DNA of 50,998 nt from Rhodobacteraceae bacterium HLUCCA09 (GCA_001314685.1 LJNT01000056.1:1-50998); one strand, 5' to 3'; shown: positions 40,401 to 48,619, counted from the stretch's first letter. Program-made: numbers and translations. Notes: generated by a model not told the origin, from the letters alone.

Positions 40401-40832
40401 CGAGCTGCGCGACAGCACCTCGACCTCGGCGTCCTCGGGCAGGGTGGTCAGCCCGTCGATGGCCTGGTCGACCTCCTCGCCCGCGCGGGTCATGTCGGTG
40501 CCGGTGGCGAATTCCAGCCCGATCCGGGCACTGCCCTCGCGGGCGCGGCTCGATGCCTCGTCGACCCCGTCGATGGCCATGAGCACCGGGCTGAGCAGCT
40601 CGACGATGGTGGCGTCGATATCCTCGGCGCCGGCGCCCTCCCACGTCACGCCGACCGTGATCTCGTCGGTCACCGTGTCGGGGAAGAACTGCGCGCGCAT
40701 CTGCGGCAGGGCGGCGAGACCGGCCGAGATGAGCAGCACGAGCAGCAGGTTGGCCGCCGTGCGGTGGCGGGTGAAGTACGACAGCAGGCCGCTGGTGCCC
40801 GAGCGGACGGCCTGACGTGCCGGAAGCGCCAT
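37410..40832 (-). CDS. RND efflux transporter permease
   Basis: A 1140-residue inner-membrane pump of the HAE-type RND family that exports substrates with proton influx. Twelve helices and two large periplasmic loops are evident. TM4 carries the proton-relay pair Asp-Asp in LGIVVDDAIVVGEHAD, and the second half has the matching region GMSGIIINDSIVLVSTVDEY. The C-terminus has an extra pair of helices beyond about residue 1060 (RAVSGLVVGAALALAALFVATLG and beyond), longer than the usual 1030-1050 residues. The adaptor gene lies just upstream; no outer-membrane TolC-type gene is present. Substrates cannot be predicted. Confidence 0.95.
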   Translation of the reverse strand: MALPARQAVRSGTSGLLSYFTRHRTAANLLLVLLISAGLAALPQMRAQFFPDTVTDEITVGVTWEGAGAEDIDATIVELLSPVLMAIDGVDEASSRAREGSARIGLEFATGTDMTRAGEEVDQAIDGLTTLPEDAEVEVLSRSSWSDRVTDVIIQGPVGVEQLAGFADEFAVRLFAAGVTKTTIRGIAAPRVVVEVPTASLMRHGLTMREIADAIGAEAAADPAGDVSGANARVRTGQEKRTAEQVEGIVLRSDARGDQLTVGDVARVLTEGVARERRYFVDDSPAISMRVDRSAEGDALEIQATVERAAAEMEAGLPQGVEIDLIRTRAESISGRLNTLVKNAVMGLGLVLLTLFLFLNARTAFWVAMGIPVALLAAIALMWAAGLTINMISLFALLLTLGIVVDDAIVVGEHADYRARTLGEPPAVAAERAASRMAGPVFSASLTTIIAFSALFVIEGRFGDMIADIPFTVIVVLIASLVECFLILPNHMAHSLAASQSKEAWYDWPSRQVNRGFDRLRDRAFRPFMRLVIRARYPVIAGLFVLLASQVSLLVTGDVQWRFFSAPEEGSVSGNFAMAPGATEDDGMAQLRAIQAAVERVGAAFEAEHGANPVAYALAEIGGNTGRSLPGADDKESWQLGSIAVELIDPDARPYSSFDFVRRLQDEVERHPQVETISFRGWRSGPGGDALDVELFGAGTATLKEAAERLKAELAQFPEVSALEDSLSYDKEELILDLTPQGAALGFSIDELGRVLRNRLGGIEAATFPIGPRTSEIRVELPARELTADFLDRTQLRTEAGTYVPLADIVEVERRQGFSVVNRENGLRVVSVTGDIADDDAARAAEIRRALEERLLPALEEEFGVGWRLSGLAEQERAFLTDASVGFGFCLLGIYLVLAWVFASWFRPLLIMAVIPFGLIGAIYGHALWGVPLSMFSVVGLIGMSGIIINDSIVLVSTVDEYAESRGLIPAIVDGTCDRLRPVLLTTLTTVFGLAPLLYEPSTQAQFLKPTVLTLVFGLGFGVLLVLLIVPALLAMQADIRRQFEALRRAAAFPARARAVSGLVVGAALALAALFVATLGHALAAGGLSPPLAALLPGGADAGPAVAMAAFLAVGSLLLVAVYALGAALHLRRPRPRPTA

Positions 40833-40836
40833 CGCC

Positions 40837-42324
40837 TCAGCCCCCCATCCGCGCTTCGATGCGCGCGACCAGCTCCGCCGGCACCGTCTCTGCCTCGAGC
40901 TGGGCGAGCAGGCGGGCGCGGGCAGCCTCGGGCAACCCTGCGTTGCCCTCGACGGCGGCGCGCAGCGCGGCTCGGCGCTCGGGGCTGAGCGCGATCCGCT
41001 CGGCCGAGGCGTTCTCCACGCGCTCCGGCCCGCCCTCGGCGCCGGCCTGCGACTGGCGGGCCGTGAGGTCGCGCACCTTGATGCCGGGGCCGAGCAGCGG
41101 CGTGCGCTCCGCCACCACCCTCTCGCCGGCCAGCCCCGCGGCGGGCACGATCACCTCGTCGCCCTGTCGCCGCAGGATAGGCGCGGCCTCGACGCGCAGC
41201 CGGTCGTCGGCGCCGATCACCAGCACCGTGCCGGCGGAGTCGACCGCCGTGGCGGGCAGCAGCGCCACGCCGTCGAGGTCGGGTTCGTCGATGATCACCG
41301 ACACGAAGTCGCCGGGGCGAAAGCCGGCCGCGTCGTCGAGCCGGGCGAACAGGCGCCGGCCCGTCTCGCCCTCGCCCACCGCGGCGCCGACGCGGGTGAT
41401 CGCGCCCCGCGATTCGAGGTCGAGGCCGAGCGCGTCGAGCCGCACCCGCACGGGCGCGGCGATCAGGCTGCCCGCGTCGTCGATCAGCCGTGCATATTGC
41501 GCGGTCGAGACGCGGAACGCGGCCTCGAGCGCGGTATCGTCGATCAGCGTGGCGATCTGCTCGTTCTGCGTGACCAGCCCGCCCTCGCTCAGCGTCACGT
41601 CGGCCAGCGTGCCGGAAAAGGCCGCTCGGATCACGGTGTCGGCCACCTCGCGCTCGGCCTCCGAGAGCGCGATCCGGGCGCGGGAGAGGGCGTTGCGGGC
41701 CTGGTCGAACCGGCTCTCGGCAGTCGCCTCGGAAATCCGGCGGGTCAGCACCGCCTGCTCTGCCGAGCTGAGCGCAAGCTCCGCCTCCTCGGACGCCGCC
41801 GTCGTGCCGACGCCGCGCTCCGAGAGATCCTGCTGGCGGGTCAGGGCGCGCCTGCGCAGATCACGCTGGGCGCGGGCGGCGGCGAGCTCGTCGCGGGCGA
41901 GTCCGAGGCTCCGCTCGGCGTCGCGCAGCTCGGCCTCGGCCTCGGCGAGGTCGGTGCGGGCGACATCCAGCGCGGCCTCGGACCCGGTCGGGTCGATCCG
42001 GGCCAGCAGCATGCCGGCCTCGACGCGCGCCCCGTCCTCGAAGGCGGGGGCAAGCTCCACCACCCGCCCGGCAGCGGAGGCGCGCACCTCCAGAGTGCGG
42101 CGGCTGCGCACCTCGCCGAACACGGTCATAACCGGGGTCAGGGTGCGGGCCTCGATCGTCACCGCGTTGACGGCCATCACCCGCTCGCGCGCCGGCCGCT
42201 CTGGCGCCTCGCGCGCCATCCGTTCCTGCACCGCGCCCCAGAAGCTGGCGCCGGCCAGCGCGAAGAGGCCCAGCGTGAGCGAGAGCAGGAACAGGCCGGT
42301 GAGCGCGCGGCGGAGGAACTGCAT
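40837..42324 (-). CDS. RND efflux periplasmic adaptor (HlyD/MFP family)
   Basis: A 495-residue membrane-fusion protein with an N-terminal helix (about 8-28), a lipoyl half (TLEVRASAAGRVVELAPAFE), a long alpha-hairpin (about 110-215, rich in Ala, Glu, Arg), the second lipoyl half and beta-barrel (RAAFSGTLADVTLSEGGLV) and a membrane-proximal domain. It bridges the RND pump to an outer-membrane channel. Start 42324 (MQFLRRALTGLF) is chosen over the longer frame because the signal helix begins there. The gene ends four bases before the permease start. The C-terminal 70 residues are an unusual helical extension rich in Ala, Glu and Arg. Confidence 0.93.
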   Translation of the reverse strand: MQFLRRALTGLFLLSLTLGLFALAGASFWGAVQERMAREAPERPARERVMAVNAVTIEARTLTPVMTVFGEVRSRRTLEVRASAAGRVVELAPAFEDGARVEAGMLLARIDPTGSEAALDVARTDLAEAEAELRDAERSLGLARDELAAARAQRDLRRRALTRQQDLSERGVGTTAASEEAELALSSAEQAVLTRRISEATAESRFDQARNALSRARIALSEAEREVADTVIRAAFSGTLADVTLSEGGLVTQNEQIATLIDDTALEAAFRVSTAQYARLIDDAGSLIAAPVRVRLDALGLDLESRGAITRVGAAVGEGETGRRLFARLDDAAGFRPGDFVSVIIDEPDLDGVALLPATAVDSAGTVLVIGADDRLRVEAAPILRRQGDEVIVPAAGLAGERVVAERTPLLGPGIKVRDLTARQSQAGAEGGPERVENASAERIALSPERRAALRAAVEGNAGLPEAARARLLAQLEAETVPAELVARIEARMGG

Positions 42325-42449
42325 GGGCTGGCCTTCGGTTCTTGGCGGGCGGGGCGGACGGCTGGCGCAGACCCGGCTCAAGGTAAGCGCGGCCGAGCGG
42401 GGTGCAAAGGCGTGCCGATGCCACGTCTGCGTTACACGCGCGCGCCCTG

Positions 42450-42484
42450 TGCCCCCGTCGTGCCTTTTGCCCCCGTCGTGCCTT
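42450..42484. repeat. Direct repeat of 17 bases, two copies
   Basis: TGCCCCCGTCGTGCCTT occurs twice, with one base between the copies. It lies between the adaptor gene and moaB. CCCCC of the second copy could pair with the following GGGGG (a weak hairpin near the 3' end of moaB), but there is no T-run. Confidence 0.7.
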
Positions 42485-42496
42485 CAGGGGGTGAGG

Positions 42497-43036
42497 TTAC
42501 GTCCGCTTCATGTGTTCGTCGAGGCGCGGCAGAATCTCGATGAAGTTGCAGGGCCGATGGCGGTAGTCGAGCTGGGGGGCGAGGATCTCGTCCCAGGCGT
42601 CGCGGCAGGCCGAGGGCGAGCCGGGCAGCGCGAACAGATAGGTGCCCCCCGCGACTCCCCCGCAGGCGCGCGACTGGATGGCCGAGGTGCCGATCTTCTG
42701 CACGGAGATCATGGTGAAGAGCGTGGCGAAGGCCTCGATCTCCTTCTCGTAGACGTCGCGGTGCGCCTCCACCGTCACGTCGCGCCCCGTCAGGCCGGTG
42801 CCGCCGGTCGAGATGACGACGTCGACTTCGGGGTCGGCCACCCAGCGGCGCAGGATATCGGCGATCCTGCCCCGGTCGTCTTCGACCAGCGCGCGGTGGG
42901 CGATCGTGTGGCCCGCGGCCTCGATCCGCTCGGCCAGCGTGTCGCCCGAGCGGTCGTCGTCGGTCGTGCGCGTGTCGGACACGGTGAGCACCGCGATGCG
43001 GGCGGCGATGAAGGAGCGGCTGTCGTCGAGTCTCAT
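42497..43036 (-). CDS. moaB: Molybdenum cofactor biosynthesis protein B
   Basis: A 179-residue MoaB/MogA-type protein that binds and activates molybdopterin by adenylylation, depending on the subtype. Family marks: RIAVLTVSDTRTTDDDRSGDTL at the start, then DVVISTGGTGLTGRDVTVEA, and YLFALPGSPSACRDAWDEI. The product is longer than E. coli MoaB by a few residues at both ends. GGAGG lies before the ATG, which overlaps the UDG stop (ATGA). Its pairing with a uracil-DNA glycosylase gene is probably positional rather than functional. Confidence 0.95.
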   Translation of the reverse strand: MRLDDSRSFIAARIAVLTVSDTRTTDDDRSGDTLAERIEAAGHTIAHRALVEDDRGRIADILRRWVADPEVDVVISTGGTGLTGRDVTVEAHRDVYEKEIEAFATLFTMISVQKIGTSAIQSRACGGVAGGTYLFALPGSPSACRDAWDEILAPQLDYRHRPCNFIEILPRLDEHMKRT

Positions 43037-43866
43037 CGAGCCTCCAGTCTGGCGGCGGCCTCGAGCACGTCGGCCCAGGCCTCGCGCTTGGCGGCGGGGT
43101 TGCGCAGCAGATAGGCGGGGTGGAACATCGGCAGGCAGGGCAGGCCGAGCGCCTCTGTCCAGGTGCCGCGAAGGCGGGTGATGCCGCGCCGCCCCAGCAG
43201 CGCCTGGCACGAGATGTTGCCCATCGCGATCAGCAGGTCGGGCCGGGCGAGCTCGACGTGCCGGGCGAGAAACGGCTTCATCATGGCGATCTCGTCGGGT
43301 CGCGGGTCGCGGTTCTGCGGCGGGCGCCAGGGCAGGATGTTGGTGATGTAGAGCGCGCGCTCGAGGTCGGGCGCCGTGCGCGAGAGGCCGACCGGCGCGA
43401 ACATAAGGTCAAGCAGGCGGCCCGCGCGGCCGACGAAGGGCAGGCCCGTCTCGTCTTCCTCGCGGCCCGGCGCCTCGCCCACGATCATCAGCCGCGCGCC
43501 GGGTCGACCGTCGGCGAACACCAGCTGGCGCGCGCCCTGCCTGAGCGCACAATGCGGAAAGGCCTCCATCGCGGCGCGCAACGCGTCGATCGTCCGGGCC
43601 CCGGTCGCCGCGGCCTCGGCTGCCTCGACGGTGTCGACATCCGGCGCCGGTGCCGGCGGCGGGGCGGGCCGGGCTGGCGCGACCCTGGTCGGCGCGGTCG
43701 CGGCGGGACCGGCCGGGTTTCGCCCGGGCGGCGCAGGCAGCCAGGGCGCGCGGTCTGGCAGGGCGGTGCGGTCGACGGGGACATCGCCGATCGCCTCGGT
43801 CACGCCGAGCTCCACCTGCCACGCGAGCGCGTCGATCAGGGCGGAGCGGGAGGGGGCGGGCATCAT
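43033..43866 (-). CDS. Uracil-DNA glycosylase, family 4-like, lacking most Fe-S cysteines
   Basis: A 277-residue glycosylase that removes uracil from DNA. Motif A is [22 protein letters not shown] (129-149) and the C-terminal motif is [11 protein letters not shown] (247-257), both standard for family 4. The four cysteines that hold the 4Fe-4S cluster in the family are mostly gone: Cys106 remains, but the positions of the others read Arg109, Trp180 ([12 protein letters not shown]) and Met195/196. A Pro/Ala linker (about 40-85) precedes the domain. The start could be 43866 or 43863. It overlaps moaB. Confidence 0.88.
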   Translation of the reverse strand: MMPAPSRSALIDALAWQVELGVTEAIGDVPVDRTALPDRAPWLPAPPGRNPAGPAATAPTRVAPARPAPPPAPAPDVDTVEAAEAAATGARTIDALRAAMEAFPHCALRQGARQLVFADGRPGARLMIVGEAPGREEDETGLPFVGRAGRLLDLMFAPVGLSRTAPDLERALYITNILPWRPPQNRDPRPDEIAMMKPFLARHVELARPDLLIAMGNISCQALLGRRGITRLRGTWTEALGLPCLPMFHPAYLLRNPAAKREAWADVLEAAARLEAR

Positions 43867-44188
43867 GGCGACGATGGTACAAGCGGCGCGCCGCGCGGGC
43901 AATGCAGGCCCGTCCCGTGGCGCTGGCGGCGGGTGGAGCGGGGCGGTGCAGCGCGCGCCCTCGGGTGCGCATGCCCGGCGGTCGGGGCGCGCCTCGCAAG
44001 CGCATGGGTGCCCGGCAGCGCCATTGGGCCAGGCGACGACGGCACGGGGAAGGGGCGCGCGTTGCCCCGCCTACGGCCGGCCGATCCGCGGCGCGCGGAG
44101 GGCGGGCCTGAGCGTCGCGCAGACCGTGTGCCCCTTGCCTGCCCGGCGCATTCGCGCGTATCCGAGGGAGGGCTGGCAGGGGCGCGGC
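43867..44188. other. Divergent intergenic region between UDG and pyrB
   Basis: A 322-base, very G+C-rich region between divergent genes. A possible pyrB promoter lies at its right end (44135-44164). I see no attenuator-like hairpin with T-run, no palindrome of note and no credible ORF in the rest. Confidence 0.5.
44135..44164 (+). promoter_or_regulatory. Candidate promoter of the pyrB operon
   Basis: TTGCCT-N18-TATCCG, 25 bases before the pyrB ATG. It would give a very short leader, leaving no space for the pyrimidine-responsive attenuator known upstream of pyrBI in enterobacteria. Confidence 0.35.
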
Positions 44189-45145
44189 ATGACCTTCACG
44201 CAGACGCATCTTCTGGGGATCGAGCCGCTCCACCCGGTGGAGATCGCCGCGGTGCTCGACCTTGCCGAGGAGTACGTCGCCCTCAACCGCGCTCCCGAGA
44301 AGCATGGGCAGGCACTCGACGGTCTCACCCAGATCAACATGTTCTTCGAGGCGTCCACCCGCACGCAGGCGAGCTTTGAGCTGGCCGGAAAGCGGCTGGG
44401 CGCCGACGTGATGAACATGGAGGCGCGGACGAGCTCGCTGAAGAAGGGCGAGACGCTCATCGACACCGCGATGACGCTGAACGCGATGCACCCCGACCTG
44501 CTGGTTGTCCGCCACCCGCAATCGGGCGCGGTCGACCTGCTGGCGCAGAAGGTGACCTGCGCGGTGCTGAACGCGGGCGACGGGCGGCACGAGCACCCCA
44601 CGCAGGCGCTGCTCGACGCGCTGACGATACGGCGGGCCAAGGGGCGGCTGCATCGCCTCACCGTGGCGATCTGCGGCGACATCGCCCATTCGCGCGTCGC
44701 CCGATCCAACATCCTGCTTCTGGGCAAGATGGAGAGCCGGGTGCGCCTGATCGGCCCGCCCACGCTGATCCCCGCGGGTGCGGCCGAGTGGGGCGTCGAG
44801 GTGACCGACGACATGGAGGACGGGCTGAAGGGCGCCGACGTGGTGATGATGCTCCGCCTGCAGAGAGAGCGGATGGACGGCGGCTTCATCCCCTCGGAGC
44901 GCGAGTATTACTGGCGCTTCGGGCTGGATGCCGAGACGCTCTCTCACGCCGCGCCCGACGCCATCGTGATGCATCCCGGCCCGATGAACCGCGGGGTCGA
45001 GATCGACGGGCTGCTGGCCGACGACATCAACCGCTCGGTGATCCAGGAACAGGTGGAGATGGGCGTCGCCGTGCGCATGGCGGCGATGGACCTGCTGGCG
45101 CGCAACCTGCGCGCGCGACGGGCGGAGGAGAGGTGCGATGCGTGA
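44189..45145 (+). CDS. pyrB: Aspartate carbamoyltransferase catalytic subunit
   Basis: A 318-residue ATCase catalytic chain that makes carbamoyl aspartate, the first committed step of pyrimidine synthesis. The carbamoyl-phosphate site [20 protein letters not shown], the SLKKGET loop and the [10 protein letters not shown] motif are intact, as is [13 protein letters not shown] near the end. No regulatory pyrI gene is present. The degenerate dihydroorotase three genes downstream fits the PyrB-PyrC' type of ATCase, in which an inactive PyrC homologue is a structural partner. The start is MTFTQTHLL at 44189. The next gene overlaps by eight bases. Confidence 0.96.
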   Translation: MTFTQTHLLGIEPLHPVEIAAVLDLAEEYVALNRAPEKHGQALDGLTQINMFFEASTRTQASFELAGKRLGADVMNMEARTSSLKKGETLIDTAMTLNAMHPDLLVVRHPQSGAVDLLAQKVTCAVLNAGDGRHEHPTQALLDALTIRRAKGRLHRLTVAICGDIAHSRVARSNILLLGKMESRVRLIGPPTLIPAGAAEWGVEVTDDMEDGLKGADVVMMLRLQRERMDGGFIPSEREYYWRFGLDAETLSHAAPDAIVMHPGPMNRGVEIDGLLADDINRSVIQEQVEMGVAVRMAAMDLLARNLRARRAEERCDA

Positions 45146-46040
45146 CCGGATGCAGGTGCGCGAGGGTGAGGGCGGGCTCGTCCGCGTCTTTGCCGTCGAC
45201 GTCGACCCGGGCGAAGATCGGCTCTGGCGCGACCCCGACGATGCAGAGTGGCAACTGCCTTTCGCGCTGGGGGTCGACCGGCTCGACCCGGTCGACGTGC
45301 AGGTGTTCCGCGCCGGCGAGATGGAGGAGATCGGGCTTTCGGGGCTGCTCTCGGCCGGCCACGGCGTCGGCGAGGCGCAGCTCGCCGACGACCGCGACCG
45401 CCTCGACGCCGAGACGGGCCTGATCGCGGTGATCCGCTCTGCCGCCTTCGATGCGCCGGTGGAGCTGAGCCCGCACCCGCCCCTTCGGCTGCTCGGGGTC
45501 TATGCCGAGCCGTCGCCCCCCGCCGCCCCGCCGGGCCCCGTGGGCGACTACGCGAGCGCGCGGCCCGGCCCCGCCGGATCGCCGCCAGACGAGGGCGTGG
45601 CCGAATCGCCGGATGGTCCGCCGGACGGGCCGCCGCAGGAGGTCTTCCGCCCCGACCGCGACCGCTATATCCGGGACCACCTGTGGCTCGCCGCGGTGGG
45701 CATGGCGGGCGCGACTGCCGTGCTCTGGGCCCTCGGCAACGCCGAGTACTGGGTCGGGGCGGTGGCCGCGCTGCTCGCCGTGGCGGTGCGCGGCTGGTAT
45801 CTCGCCTCCGAAGAGCTCGCCCGCACGTGGGAGCTGACGCCGGCCGCGATCCGCGCGGTCGGGCCCGATGGCAGGCACGAGCGCTCCGTCCCGCTGACCC
45901 AGGTCGCGCGGGTGCGCGAGCTGGGCTCGGCGGTGCAGATCATCACGCGGGGCGGCGACAAGATGCTGCTGAAATACATGGCCGAGGGCGAGCGCGTCCG
46001 CGACAGGATCGCCGCAGCCGCGGGAGTCGGCACGGGATGA
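45138..46040 (+). CDS. Two-domain membrane protein, unknown function, within the pyr operon
   Basis: A 300-residue protein. Residues 1-125 form a soluble domain with no recognised family ([21 protein letters not shown]). Residues 126-175 are a Pro/Gly/Asp-rich linker. Two helices lie at about 184-230, and the last 70 residues ([37 protein letters not shown]) look like a bacterial PH-type beta domain. It overlaps pyrB by eight bases and the next gene by four, so it is translated with the pyrimidine genes. The function is unknown. Confidence 0.75.
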   Translation: MRDRMQVREGEGGLVRVFAVDVDPGEDRLWRDPDDAEWQLPFALGVDRLDPVDVQVFRAGEMEEIGLSGLLSAGHGVGEAQLADDRDRLDAETGLIAVIRSAAFDAPVELSPHPPLRLLGVYAEPSPPAAPPGPVGDYASARPGPAGSPPDEGVAESPDGPPDGPPQEVFRPDRDRYIRDHLWLAAVGMAGATAVLWALGNAEYWVGAVAALLAVAVRGWYLASEELARTWELTPAAIRAVGPDGRHERSVPLTQVARVRELGSAVQIITRGGDKMLLKYMAEGERVRDRIAAAAGVGTG

Positions 46041-46648
46041 GCGGTGGGCAGGAGGCACCGCCGCCGGGCTGGGAGGGGCTGCTCGACCCCGGCGAGCGCA
46101 TCATCTGGCGCGGCCAACCTTCGCCGCGCTTCCGCTTCTCGCTGCTGACGGTCTTCTTCATCGTCTGGGCGGCGATCTTCGGCGGGGTGCCTCTGAGCCT
46201 CGTCCTGTCGGGCGCGGACGACGGCGGCGGGGCCTTTCTGCTGCTGTTCGTCCTCGTGGCGGCGGCAGTGCTGGGGGGGCACCTGGCGTGGCCGCGCCTG
46301 CGCAGCCGGGCCATGTTCTACACGCTGACCGACCGGCGCGCCTTCATCGCGACCGATTTCTTCGGCATCCGCAGCCTCAAAAGCTATCCGATCACCGAGG
46401 CGACCCCGCTCGAGCTGCGCGACGGGCGCGGCGGCGGCGTCATCTTCGAGCGGCGCCAGACGCGCTCGCGCAAGGGCGGCACGATGGTGCAGGAGATCGG
46501 CTTTCTCGGGCTCGACGACCCGCGCGAGCCCTTCCTGCTGATGCGCCGGATCCAGGCCGACCTGCGCGACGGCTCCGATTCCAACCCCGACCCTGACCCC
46601 GACCGCGACCCCGACGACGGCGGCGGCGGGGCGAGGGGGGCGGCGTGA
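46037..46648 (+). CDS. Membrane protein with PH-like domain, within the pyr operon
   Basis: A 203-residue protein. Two helices (about residues 35-55 and 66-86) are preceded by GLLDPGERIIWRGQPSPRFRF and followed by YTLTDRRAFIATDFFGIRSLKSY, the arrangement typical of bacterial PH-domain membrane proteins (the LDPGE-x-I-x-W-x-GQP and YTLTDRRA marks are common there). The tail is low-complexity Asp/Pro/Arg. It overlaps pyrC' (GTGA) and the preceding gene (ATGA). Its role next to pyrimidine genes is unknown. Confidence 0.82.
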   Translation: MSGGQEAPPPGWEGLLDPGERIIWRGQPSPRFRFSLLTVFFIVWAAIFGGVPLSLVLSGADDGGGAFLLLFVLVAAAVLGGHLAWPRLRSRAMFYTLTDRRAFIATDFFGIRSLKSYPITEATPLELRDGRGGGVIFERRQTRSRKGGTMVQEIGFLGLDDPREPFLLMRRIQADLRDGSDSNPDPDPDRDPDDGGGGARGAA

Positions 46649-47922
46649 CCCTGCACCTGACGAACCTGCGCCTGATCGACCCCGAGGCGGGCACCGACCG
46701 GCCCGGCCACCTGTCGATCGGCGCCGACGGGCGGATCGCGGCCATCGCCCGGGACGGCGCCGCGCCGCCGGGCGCGGCCGATTGCGGGGGCCTCTGCCTC
46801 GCGCCGGGCATCGTCGATATCGGCGTGAAGGTCGGCGAGCCGGGCGAGCGCCACAAGGAGAGCTTTGCCTCCGCCGGACGCGCGGCGGCGCGCGGCGGCG
46901 TGACCACCATCGTCACGCGCCCCGACACGCTGCCCGCCATCGACACGCCCGAGGTGCTCTCGTTCGTCCGCCGCCGCGCCGAGGAGGAATGCGTCGTGCG
47001 GATCGCGCCCATGGCGGCGCTGACCAAGGGGCGCGACGGGCGCGAGATGACCGAGCTGTCGTTTCTGCGCGACGCGGGCGCGGTGGCCTTTTCCGACGGC
47101 GACCGGGTGGTCGAGGACACGCGCGTGCTGTCGCGTGCCATGACCTATGCGAAGGGCCTCGGCGCGCTGGTCGTCGCCCATTGTCAGGAGCCGGGGCTGT
47201 CGCGCGGGGCGGTGGCGACGAGCGGCAAGTTCGCCTCGCTCAAGGGGCTGCCCGCCGTGTCGCCGATGGCCGAGCGCATGGGCCTCGACCGCGATATCGC
47301 TCTCGTCGAGATGACGGGCGTCGCCTACCACGCCGACCAGATCACCACGGCGCGCTCCCTGCCGGCGCTGGAGCGCGCCAGGCGCAACGGGCACGACGTG
47401 ACCGCGGGCACCTCGATCCACCACCTGACGCTGAACGTGCTCGACATCGGCGACTACCGGACCTTCTTCAAGGTGAAGCCGCCGCTGAGGGCGGAAGACG
47501 ACCGGGCGGCGGTGGTCGAGGCCGTGGGGGCGGGGCTGATCGACGTGATCTCGTCGATGCACACGCCGCAGGACGAGGAGAGCAAGCGGCTGCCCTTCGA
47601 GGTGGCGGCCTCTGGCGCGGTGGGGCTCGAGACGCTCCTGCCGGCGGCGATGCGCCTCTACCATGCGGGCGCGCTGACCCTGCCGCAGCTCTGGCGTGCG
47701 CTGTCGCTCGCTCCGGCGCGGCGCATGGGCCTGCCGGGCGGGCGGCTGGCCGTGGGCGCGCCGGCCGACCTCGTGCTGTTCGACCCGCACGCGCCCTTCG
47801 TGCTCGACCGCGCGACGCTCGCCTCGAAGTCGAAGAACACGCCCTTCGACGGCGCAAGGATGGAGGGGCGGGTGCGCGCGACATGGGTCGGCGGCGCGCT
47901 TGTGCACGGGGAGGTGCCATGA
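46645..47922 (+). CDS. Dihydroorotase homologue lacking active-site residues (PyrC' type)
   Basis: A 425-residue amidohydrolase-fold protein clearly of the class I dihydroorotase group (VGEPGERHKESFASAGRAAARGGVTT, AGTSIHHLTLN, FFKVKPPLR, SKSKNTPFDG). The metal-binding D-x-H-x-H is D58-I-G60-V-K62, so both His are lost, and the catalytic Asp of the ATDHAPH-type motif is Met305 (ISSMHTPQ). Other ligands (Asp151, His179) remain. It is therefore probably catalytically dead, like Pseudomonas PyrC', which is needed to assemble active ATCase with PyrB. An active dihydroorotase must be encoded elsewhere. GTG start overlapping the previous stop. Confidence 0.88.
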   Translation: MTLHLTNLRLIDPEAGTDRPGHLSIGADGRIAAIARDGAAPPGAADCGGLCLAPGIVDIGVKVGEPGERHKESFASAGRAAARGGVTTIVTRPDTLPAIDTPEVLSFVRRRAEEECVVRIAPMAALTKGRDGREMTELSFLRDAGAVAFSDGDRVVEDTRVLSRAMTYAKGLGALVVAHCQEPGLSRGAVATSGKFASLKGLPAVSPMAERMGLDRDIALVEMTGVAYHADQITTARSLPALERARRNGHDVTAGTSIHHLTLNVLDIGDYRTFFKVKPPLRAEDDRAAVVEAVGAGLIDVISSMHTPQDEESKRLPFEVAASGAVGLETLLPAAMRLYHAGALTLPQLWRALSLAPARRMGLPGGRLAVGAPADLVLFDPHAPFVLDRATLASKSKNTPFDGARMEGRVRATWVGGALVHGEVP

Positions 47923-47924
47923 GG

Positions 47925-47972
47925 TTTCTTGCCTCCGGCGGGGATATTTGGAGCAAGAAGAAGCCGGGAGGC
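47925..47972. repeat. Intergenic repeat with interleaved inverted arms before plsY
   Basis: The short pyrC'-plsY gap is almost filled by an element with two crossing inverted repeats: TTCTTGC/GCAAGAA (47926-47932 and 47953-47959) and GCCTCCGGC/GCCGGGAGGC (47931-47939 and 47963-47972). Its centre GGGGATATTTGGAG resembles a sequence I remember as recurrent between genes in Rhodobacterales, and it shares TATTTG and AGAAG-type blocks with 5743-5767. Confidence 0.6.
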
Positions 47973-47977
47973 GCGCC

Positions 47978-48619
47978 ATGCCGGTGATCGCGAGCCCCGA
48001 ATGGATGCTGCTCGCGGCGGCGGCCCTGGGCTATCTGCTCGGCTCGGTGCCCTTCGGGATCGTGATGGCGAGGCTTTTCCGCCTCGGAGATTTGCGCAAG
48101 ATCGGGTCGGGCAATATCGGGGCGACCAACGTCCTGCGCACCGGCAACCGGCTGGCCGCGGCCCTGACGCTCGTGGGAGACGCGGGCAAGGGCGGAGCGG
48201 CGGTGCTGATCGGGCGGGCGCTGCTGGGCGAGGATGCGGCGCAGGTGGCGGGGCTCGCGGCGTTCTTCGGGCATCTCTTCCCCGTCTTCCTGGGCTTCCG
48301 CGGCGGCAAGGGGGTGGCGACGTTCCTCGGGACGCTGCTGGCGCTCGCCTGGCCGGTGGGGCTCGCGGCCTGCGGGACGTGGCTCGCCGTGGCAGCGCTG
48401 CTGCGCTACTCGTCGCTCTCGGCGCTGGCGGCGGCTGCGTCGGCGCCGCTCTGGGCGCTCGCCTTCGGCCGGCCCGAGGCGGTGATCCTGAGCCTCGCGC
48501 TCGCCGCGCTGGTCTTCGTCACCCACCGGGGCAACCTGCGGCGGCTCGCGGCGGGGACCGAGCCGAAGATCGGGCAAAAGCCCGTGCAGAAGACCGTGCA
48601 GAAGACCGGCGAGACGTGA
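47978..48619 (+). CDS. plsY: Glycerol-3-phosphate acyltransferase PlsY
   Basis: A 213-residue membrane enzyme that acylates glycerol-3-phosphate with acyl-phosphate, the first step of phospholipid synthesis. It shows the three conserved cytoplasmic loops: GSVPFGIVMARLF, then LRKIGSGNIGATNVLRTGN, and GHLFPVFLGFRGGKGVATFLG. About five helices. The C-terminal tail has a small KPVQKTVQKTGET repeat that looks unconserved. A repeat element occupies its upstream gap. The next gene overlaps by four bases (GTGA). The pyrBC-plsY order is common in alphaproteobacteria. Confidence 0.96.
   Translation: MPVIASPEWMLLAAAALGYLLGSVPFGIVMARLFRLGDLRKIGSGNIGATNVLRTGNRLAAALTLVGDAGKGGAAVLIGRALLGEDAAQVAGLAAFFGHLFPVFLGFRGGKGVATFLGTLLALAWPVGLAACGTWLAVAALLRYSSLSALAAAASAPLWALAFGRPEAVILSLALAALVFVTHRGNLRRLAAGTEPKIGQKPVQKTVQKTGET

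Noticed and set aside
44135-44188. A pyrimidine attenuator before pyrB
   Set aside because: The predicted leader is under 30 bases and has no hairpin with T-run or leader peptide.
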